A stretch of 64,000 nucleotides of DNA from Echiichthys vipera (lineage: Eukaryota; Chordata; Actinopteri; Perciformes; Trachinidae), in assembly GCA_963691815.1 (NCBI GenBank), contig OY829659.1, forward strand, positions 3,827,012 through 3,891,011. The letters run 5' to 3'. Positions 56,691 through 64,000 of this stretch are shown piece after piece (position 1 is the stretch's first letter; the number at the start of each line of letters is the position of its first letter). A program made the position numbers and the translations under genes. Under the pieces are notes generated by a model that was given only the letters and a program-made list of their open reading frames with translations, had not been told where the DNA came from and ran no database searches.

Positions 56691-58778
56691 TAAGGTGCTA
56701 TCCTTAAACTTGATAGCACCAGTGAATTATTCAAGTCAAGTTTTTTGCCAGAACTTTATTTACATTTGACTTTTTTGGGCAAGCAGCAAAGTGGTGATTT
56801 TGGCTGAGGCTCATCTGTGATCGGCACTTTTCACTTTGATTGACAGATTTTGACTTTACCATGTGTGTTAAAGACATTTAAATTGCACAGAGTGATGTTT
56901 GTAATACTGTCACACAATCAGATGAAGCTAATAAGTTGCATGGCATATCAATCAATCAAGTTCCACCCTCCTAATCTTAACCATGAACACCAATGACCGG
57001 TTCATAATCACATTCAAATGTACTTTGAACCACTGTCACAATTCGTAACCCTTCTCTCTCGTCTCCAGTTAATGTCAGACAACTAGCTTTGTAAATATAA
57101 TTAATAACTCTTCAAATGAGGTTTTCTCCTCCCAAATACAACCGTACATCAGTGTGTCATGAGTTGAGCAATAGGCCTCGAGAATCCCTCCTGACCGAAC
57201 TACGCAAACGCACATTCAGACTGAAAAGGTCTCACTGTTCCGCGGGGCCGACTCCACTTCACCAGCCTCGACTCGTGCGTGCTGACGGTCTAACCTGCTT
57301 AAAGTAGTTTACGGAGATGAACACTTTACAGCTGCCTAAGTGGTCTTTCTGAAAGATCTCCAGGTCAATGACAGGAATAAACAACGGTAATATCTCCCGT
57401 ACACTGTGCACATGTACACCAATGACTGACCAGCTTTCAAATGGCTGTTTTTTGTTTTTATTCTATTATGTACAGACAGAGTAGCTCCTGCTCATTACAA
57501 GTGCACTTAAGTCGCCATTATTGTGCAGGTATTCTATATCTGTACAGTGGCTGACTGGGTATCGGATTGCATTGCATTCATTATCAGATACCAATTGCTG
57601 GTAAATGGTAACAAATAGAGAGCCCGGTGAGTGGAGACGAGGCCAGATAAGATATAATAAAGTTATACAGGCCATGTGCATTCACGACGGATTCAATTAC
57701 AGCCCTAATGTTCTAGATTACCCAGCCTGTGATCAAATAAAAAGAAGAACCACTTTCCAATAAAAGTACACCTCGTCTCGTCTGTAATTACGACGCATTC
57801 ACTGTGTCACTGTAATTAAGCCTACACAGTTAAATGAGGTGGTGTACAATGAGCACGCTGCATCCTCAGCAGCAGTGTAATGACGGCACCACAGTGTAAA
57901 GCGTCCCTTTGTCACGTCGGTGTATGAGAGCAGAAATGAGAATCTTGCCAATTTCCTAGACATTGTTCATGCAGCACGTGTCGAGCATCGACGCACGCAG
58001 CCCCCAGCTCTGCAACTTCCAAGAGATTGATGGGTGTGTGCATATCCGCCGATGGAAATGTGAGTGAATTGTCGAGTGTGCACGGGAGTGCATCAAACCG
58101 TGCCACCGTCTACAGAGTACAGAATCCATAGATGGCTGCCGACGCTGATACAGGATTATCCTCTGGTGGATTTCCACATTATACATCTCATCTCTTCCTG
58201 CAGAAGCCCTCCTGCACAACGGCAAGCTCACGCTAAACAAACTGATTGCTGGAGCAGGGATCCCATAGGCTGGATCTCTTTATCTTCGATGGTATGAGGA
58301 GAGACTTATTGGCTTTGAGGCCCGGCGACATTTCAAGCTATTGTGTCAATAATCATTCGCATCCTGTCGAATAAAAGTATATCAATTACGGCCTGAATAG
58401 TAAAGCAGTGAGGCAATAAGTATTCCAATCCCGTACCTACGTGACAGGAGCAGGAAGTCAACATAAACGTACCCAACAACACATAAACATTCAAAATGTT
58501 CTGGTTTTTTTTATACTTACCATAGAAAAAACTACTATGTGTAAAGTAAAAGTGACAGACCACCATACTCCGTTCCCCTAGACACAGTTTTTAACTTGTT
58601 GTTTTGGTCTTCTGGCCAAGAAGGCAGCTATAAGACTATTTTGTTTATTAGTCTAATGTTTTTGTTGAATTGGTTTTGCGACTTGAAAAGTAGCAGAACA
58701 ACTTCAAATTTTACATCAAAATAGGCTCCAAAAGTGTTAAAGTGTCCAACTTAACAGCAGAAATGAACCGGTTTACAG
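56691..58778. other. Long unique stretch
   Basis: About 2.1 kb. No repeat, gene or RNA recognised. The 57640-57840 part is AT-rich and compositionally complex. Confidence 0.35.
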
Positions 58779-59124
58779 CGCACGTGTACGAGCACGAGGC
58801 CTACGGCGGTTCTGAGGTCATTTCCTGTGCGCCTGTTGGGACGTAGAAAAAAGAAGGAGGGACCATGCGCGGACATTTCAAACAATGGCGGTGAAAGGTT
58901 CACGTTGGTGTGATGCGGAGGTGGAGTGTTTACTGCAGATTTGGTCGATGAAAAGATTCAAAAACAGTCGACAAGACGCACAAAAACTCCGAGGTCTACG
59001 GAAAGATCTGGAAACAAAGCCACGCATCGCCATGACGTCATCAATGCGTGTGACGTGTTACGGCGTGATGACGTATAGGCAGAAAGAAGCATTCTCCGAG
59101 GCCCAGGTAGTGTGAGTACAAACG
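58779..59124 (+). mobile_element. HarbSANT copy 14, both ends lost
   Basis: Only the central part remains, from CGCACGTGTACGAGCACGAG to TGTGAGTACAAACG. ATG at 58885, frame-broken, CRE intact (TGACGTCA near 59034). No terminal inverted repeats and no duplication, so it is a deletion relic or was copied by another route. Confidence 0.75.
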
Positions 59125-59256
59125 TGAGACTGTTAAATGACATAAAACAAAAACAATGAGCTGAAAAATGCTAAAATGCTCCGCAGAGGTGAAGAGAACT
59201 GAACAGATGGGTGATGGTTCAGTGGGTTCAGACTTCCTTTATATTGTATAACTACT

Positions 59257-59258
<2 letters not shown>

Positions 59259-59314
<56 letters not shown>
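59259..59314. repeat. (AC)28 microsatellite
   Basis: 56 bp of perfect dinucleotide repeat. Confidence 0.95.
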
Positions 59315-59317
<3 letters not shown>

Positions 59318-60062
59318 GCTGTGACGTGGGATCCCTGTGACGGCTGGTTATTAACAGGGTTTTCACCTGGAGGTGATTGCCATCTTGGGAAATCTGATTC
59401 TGACTCACACCTTTCAGTTTCCACAGGCCTCACCCCTTTCCTGACACATTTGATTAAGCAGGCTGGTACGTTACGCTCACTGAGGTATATCCCAGGATGC
59501 ACTGGGAGGAGCAGAAGAAGATGGTACAGACAGGTCACCAGTCCATCACAAGGCTATACAAAGACACTGAGAGCTGCGGACCATTTAGAATCTGCTTTAA
59601 TTATAAGCTTACTAATAATCTTCCGTGCATGAATTTGTGACTGAATCATTGTCCAGCAAACATCAATGGACCAAGCTGATCATGGGACCAACGTGTACAG
59701 ATCATGACCTTTGAATTCTTATTCTATTAAAGTGCAAATCATGTATTGTATCCACGTGTGCATCATTACTGTTTTAACTGCCTATTCCTCATTACGTACA
59801 AACCTGAATAGAAAGCTAAAATAAATTAAATTACAATGAAAACGTCATATTTTGGCATCTCCGAATCACCTTTTACCTTAGACTATAGGAGGTATGTGTC
59901 GATTTAGGAGTTTATTGTAATTATTATTGTCAGAGGAAATAAAGTTTCCATGATAATTAAAGTGTAATTCCGGCATAATATCACCCCTTTTTTGGCACTT
60001 ACATTCATCAAATAAGCCATCGCGACATTTTTTTTTGGATATAAACTATAAACAGACTCTGA
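59315..60062. other. No recognisable feature
   Basis: Unique spacer; AT-rich to the right. Confidence 0.4.
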
Positions 60063-60655
60063 GGGCGCACTCACACTGTCCATCCGTACCGTGCCCCAGC
60101 AAGTTTCACGGCTAAAGTCTGGTTCCTTTGACCAGTGTGAGTGCAACCGTACCGCGTCTAGGAGCGGCACGCTTGCCGTCCACGGTCCGTTTGGGAGAGG
60201 TGGGCTTTAGTAAAGCACGTTTGCACACGTACGAGCACGAGCGTGCGCACGTGTACGAGCACGAGGCCTACGGCGGTTCTGAGGTCATTTCCTGTGCGCC
60301 TGTTGGGACGTAGAAAAAAGAAGGAGGGACCATGCGCGGACATTTCAAACAATGGCGGTGAAAGGTTCACGTTGGTGTGATGCGGAGGTGGAGTGTTTAC
60401 TGCAGATTTGGTCGATGACAAGATTCAAAAACAGTCGACAAGACGCACAAAAACTCTGAGGTCTACGGAAAGATCTGGAAACAATCATCAATGTCATCAA
60501 TGCGTGTGGCGTGTTACGGCGTGATGACGTATAGGCAGCAAGAAGCATTCTCCGAGGCCCAGGTAGTGTGAGTACAAACGGGCCTGGAGGGGGGGGGGGG
60601 GAGAAGGACCCTAAAGCACGGGGCGCGGGACGGACGCACACAGTGGGAGGGCGCC
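60063..60655 (+). mobile_element. HarbSANT copy 15
   Basis: 593 bp; flanks TGA / TTA. Short-tail type with a run of 13 G in the tail. Frame-broken; a deletion (AACAATCATCAATGTCATC) removes the CRE palindrome. Both GAGCACGAG motifs retained. Confidence 0.75.
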
Positions 60656-61677
60656 TTAAGACTTGTGTAGAGTGCAAGAGAACATGCATGAAAAAGTGTA
60701 TCTCGTTGAGGTACAGTAGCTTCATGCAGAAGATGTGTGTAACCCACTGCTACTGTGAATGCAACGCCATGATAGGCGTCATGACGTGCATTTCAACTGC
60801 TACAGTGCGAAAACCACCTGCTCAGATGTCGCCACTTCATTAAAAGTGTCTCGAGGGAAGAAAAACGCACCCTGTGTTCTGTTTGGAGCCCATAAGGTAG
60901 AGACATCCATCACTCTTTATTTCCCTCACACATTTCTCTCGTGTGAAACGTGAAACAGCGAGACAGCGGCGCGGCTCCTTATTGGCAAGTGCTTCTAATG
61001 TTTCATACGGTTCAGGCCAAACGAATCTCCATCCATCAGGAGTCAGCTGATAATCAGGGACGCCAGATGACGCTAAGAAGATAAATGAAGGACTTGTTTG
61101 CTTTACACACACACACGAGACGTCACTTACGGTTCATTAGTGAGATACGCAGACGTTATGAACCTAAATCACCGAGTGGGACGTAAACACAGAGGCTCTC
61201 CGCTGCACGGAGACATGGAAGGCAGCTGTTTGCTCATATTTGGCGCCACTTTACCAAAACCTGACCACGTGCATCAACTGCAGAATCGCCCCAAAATGGA
61301 CGAGAAGAGACGATGCACCGCGACAAATCAACTGAGGCCGCGTCTGTAACCGTAAATCTGTCAGATGTGATGGACAGGATGTAAGTCTGCAGGAAGGAGA
61401 GGATAGTGATGGTGGGGAGGAGGACCAGTGTGTGCCAATTCACCGGTGAGTGCTCCCTGAATGCCTCGGTGGTTGGTTGCGATAACGGTACACGGTGAAC
61501 GATAGAAGATAGGATTGAGCCTTTATCCATCAGATACGTTTGTCGTCTTGACTAAAACTGTCACCAAAGACCAAAAGTGTTTACATTTAGATGGTGAAAG
61601 AACAGTCAGCACTGGGGTTTATACCATGCCCCGTGAGTCCGTCCTGAGACTCTCAGATCAGTCTGGTAACGTGATGA
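60656..61677. other. No recognisable feature
   Basis: About 1 kb of unassigned sequence preceding the 42-bp array. Confidence 0.4.
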
Positions 61678-64000
61678 TCTTTTTGTGGTGGCTTTGCATC
61701 TATTTTTAGTCATTTTGCATCTTTTTGTGGTGGTTTTGCATCTATTTTTAGTCATTTTGCATCTTTTTGTGGTGGTTTTGCATCTATTTTTAGTCATTTT
61801 GCATCTTTTTGTGCTGGTTTTGCATCTATTTTTATTCATTTTGCATCTTTTTGTGGTGGTTTTGCCTCTATTTTTAGTCATTTTGCATCTTTTTGTGGTG
61901 GTTTTGCATCTATTTTTAGTCATTTTGCATCTTTTTGTGGTGGTTTTGCATCTATTTTTAGTCATTTTGCATCTTTTTGTGGTGGTTTGCATCTATTTTT
62001 AATCATTTTGCATCTTTTTGTGCTGGCTTTGCATCTATTTTTAGTCATTTTGCATTTTTTTGTGGTGGTTTTGCATCTATTTTTAGTCATTTTGTATCTT
62101 TTTGTGGTGGTTTTGCATCTATTTTTAGTCATTTTGTATCTTTTTGTGGTGGTTTGCATCTATTTTTAATCATTTTGCATCTTTTTGTGCTGGCTTTGCA
62201 TCTATTTTTAGTCATTTTGCATTTTTTTGTGGTGGTTTTGCATCTATTTTTAGTCATTTTGTATCTTTTTGTGGTGGTTTTGCATCTATTTTTAGTCATT
62301 TTGCATCTTTTTGTGGTGGTTTTGCATCTATTTTTATTCATTTTGCATCTTTTTGTGGTGGCTTTGCATCTATTTTTATTCATTTTGCATCTTTTTGTTG
62401 TGGTTTTGCATATGTTTTTAGTCATTTTGCATCTTTTTGTGGTGGTTTTGCATCTATTTTTAGTCATTTTGCATCTTTTTGTGGTGGTTTTGCATCTGTT
62501 TTCAGTCATTTTGCATCTTTTTGTGGTGGTTTTGCATCTGTTTTTAGTCATTTTGCATCTTTTTGTGGTGGTTTTGCATCTATTTTTAATCATTTTGCAT
62601 CTTTTTGTGCTGGCTTTGCATCTATTTTTAGTCATTTTGCATCTTTTTGTGGTGGTTTTGCATCTATTTTTAGTCATTTTGTATCTTTTTGTGGTGGTTT
62701 TGCATCTATTTTTAGTCATTTTGCATCTTTTTGTGGTGGTTTTGCATCTATTTTTAGTCATTTTGCATCTTTTTGTACTGGCTTTGCATCTATTTTGAGT
62801 CATTTTGCCTCTTTTGTGTTGGTTTTGCATCTATTTTTAGTCATTTTGCATCTTTTTGTGCTGGTTTTGCATCTATTTTTAGTCATTTTGCATCTTTTTG
62901 TGGTGGTTTTGCATCTATTTTTAGTCATTTTGCATCTTTTTGTGGTGGTTTTGCATCTATTTTTAGTCATTTTGCATCTTTTTGTGCTGGTTTTGCATCT
63001 ATTTTTATTCATTTTGCATCTTTTTGTGGTGGTTTTGCCTCTATTTTTAGTCATTTTGCATCTTTTTGTGGTGGTTTTGCATCTATTTTTAGTCATTTTG
63101 CATCTTTTTGTGGTGGTTTTGCATCTATTTTTAGTCATCTTGCATCTTTTTGTTGTGGTTTTGCATCTATTTTTAGTCATTTTGTATCTTTTTGTGGTGG
63201 TTTGCATCTATTTTTAATCATTTTGCATCTTTTTGTGCTGGCTTTGCATCTATTTTTAGTCATTTTGCATCTTTTTGTTGTGGTTTTGCATATGTTTTTA
63301 GTCATTTTGCATCTTTTTGTGGTGGTTTTGCATCTATTTTTATTCATTTTGCATCTTTTTGTGGTGGCTTTGCATCTATTTTTATTCATTTTGCATCTTT
63401 TTGTTGTGGTTTTGCATATGTTTTTAGTCATTTTGCATCTTTTTGTGGTGGTTTTGCATCTATTTTTAGTCATTTTGCATCTTTTTGTGGTGGTTTTGCA
63501 TCTGTTTTCAGTCATTTTGCATCTTTTTGTGGTGGTTTTGCATCTGTTTTTAGTCATTTTGCATCTTTTTGTGGTGGTTTTGCATCTATTTTTAATCATT
63601 TTGCATCTTTTTGTGCTGGCTTTGCATCTATTTTTAGTCATTTTGCATCTTTTTGTGGTGGTTTTGCATCTATTTTTAGTCATTTTGTATCTTTTTGTGG
63701 TGGTTTTGCATCTATTTTTAGTCATTTTGCATCTTTTTGTGGTGGTTTTGCATCTATTTTTAGTCATTTTGCATCTTTTTGTGCTGGCTTTGCATCTATT
63801 TTGAGTCATTTTGCCTCTTTTGTGTTGGTTTTGCATCTATTTTTAGTCATTTTGCATCTTTTTGTGCTGGTTTTGCATCTATTTTTAGTCATTTTGCATC
63901 TTTTTGTGGTGGTTTTGCATCTGTTTTTAGTCATTTTGCATCTTTTTGTGGTGGTTTTGCCTCTATTTTTAGTCATTTTGCATCTTTTTGTGGTGGTTTT
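61678..64000. repeat. 42-bp minisatellite, ~55 units, continues beyond window
   Basis: Unit TTTTGCATCTTTTTGTGGTG then GTTTTGCATCTATTTTTAGT and CA, 42 bp, itself two related halves around TTTTGCATCT. Since 42 is a multiple of 3, frames stay open for long stretches on both strands (minus strand K-R-C-K-M-T-K-N-R-C-K-T-T-T, 14 residues per unit). Rare variants (TATTTTGAGTCATTTTGCC; GGTGGTTTGCATC lacking one T; GCATATGTTTTTAG) recur about 1.0-1.2 kb apart, showing higher-order duplication. Confidence 0.97.

Noticed and set aside
57116..57307. 63-codon basic frame
   Set aside because: No homology recognised, no splice or promoter context; length expected by chance.
61977..63836. Open frames of 219-357 codons rich in F/H/C (plus) or K/C/T (minus)
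   Set aside because: The 42-bp unit is a multiple of 3, so frames persist through the minisatellite; they mirror the repeat and have no flanking gene structure.

Overview
The window looks like a gene-poor stretch of a teleost fish nuclear genome, either intergenic or deep inside a large intron. The evidence is the repeat content: LINE 3' ends and tRNA-headed SINE tails of kinds common in ray-finned fish, hAT and PIF/Harbinger-type DNA transposon derivatives with target-site duplications (TSDs), a solo LTR, and long microsatellites and minisatellites. I find no convincing host protein-coding exon, rRNA or functional tRNA. Most long open frames are by-products of tandem repeats or of the transposons. 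All family names come from recognition by eye, without database searches.

Layout. 0-9.9 kb: a LINE reverse-transcriptase C-terminal remnant, a 574-bp hAT relic with a perfect 8-bp TSD, a two-copy unidentified repeat (1.7 and 9.5 kb), SINE and LINE ends, and three copies of a short transposon called HarbSANT here. 10-11.4 kb: a solo LTR whose TATA-containing segment is amplified about 30 times. 11.6-14.8 kb: a 203-bp hAT MITE and LINE/hAT fragments. 15.7-20.4 kb: a 2.6-kb 33-bp minisatellite, a 950-bp polypurine tract, a SINE head and a 135-bp (AC)n. 20.9-26 kb: three HarbSANT copies with LINE fragments. 27.6-28.4 kb: 16-bp and 45-bp minisatellites. 28.4-32 kb: mostly unique sequence. 32.6-33.4 kb: a 22-bp minisatellite. 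33.8-43.9 kb: an inverted-repeat element, a second 203-bp hAT MITE, HarbSANT copies 7-9 and a two-copy YY1-like repeat. 45-56.7 kb: LINE ends, an 842-bp hAT with a transposase exon relic, HarbSANT copies 10-13 and a GGACCA-rich inverted structure. 58.7-60.7 kb: HarbSANT copies 14-15. 61.7-64 kb: a 42-bp minisatellite with about 1-kb higher-order periodicity that runs off the window.

The most notable system is HarbSANT: 15 copies in 64 kb, most 551-622 bp. Copies have related termini starting GGGCGCACTCACACTGTCC, 3-bp TSDs of TTA, TAA or TCA where intact, and the start of a Myb/SANT-like (Myb_DNA-bind_4-type) reading frame. Two copies keep that frame; the others carry a one-base deletion that breaks it. 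Ten of the frame-broken copies carry a perfect CREB-type TGACGTCA palindrome that the two frame-intact copies lack. The family therefore records a stepwise history and has spread potential regulatory sites.
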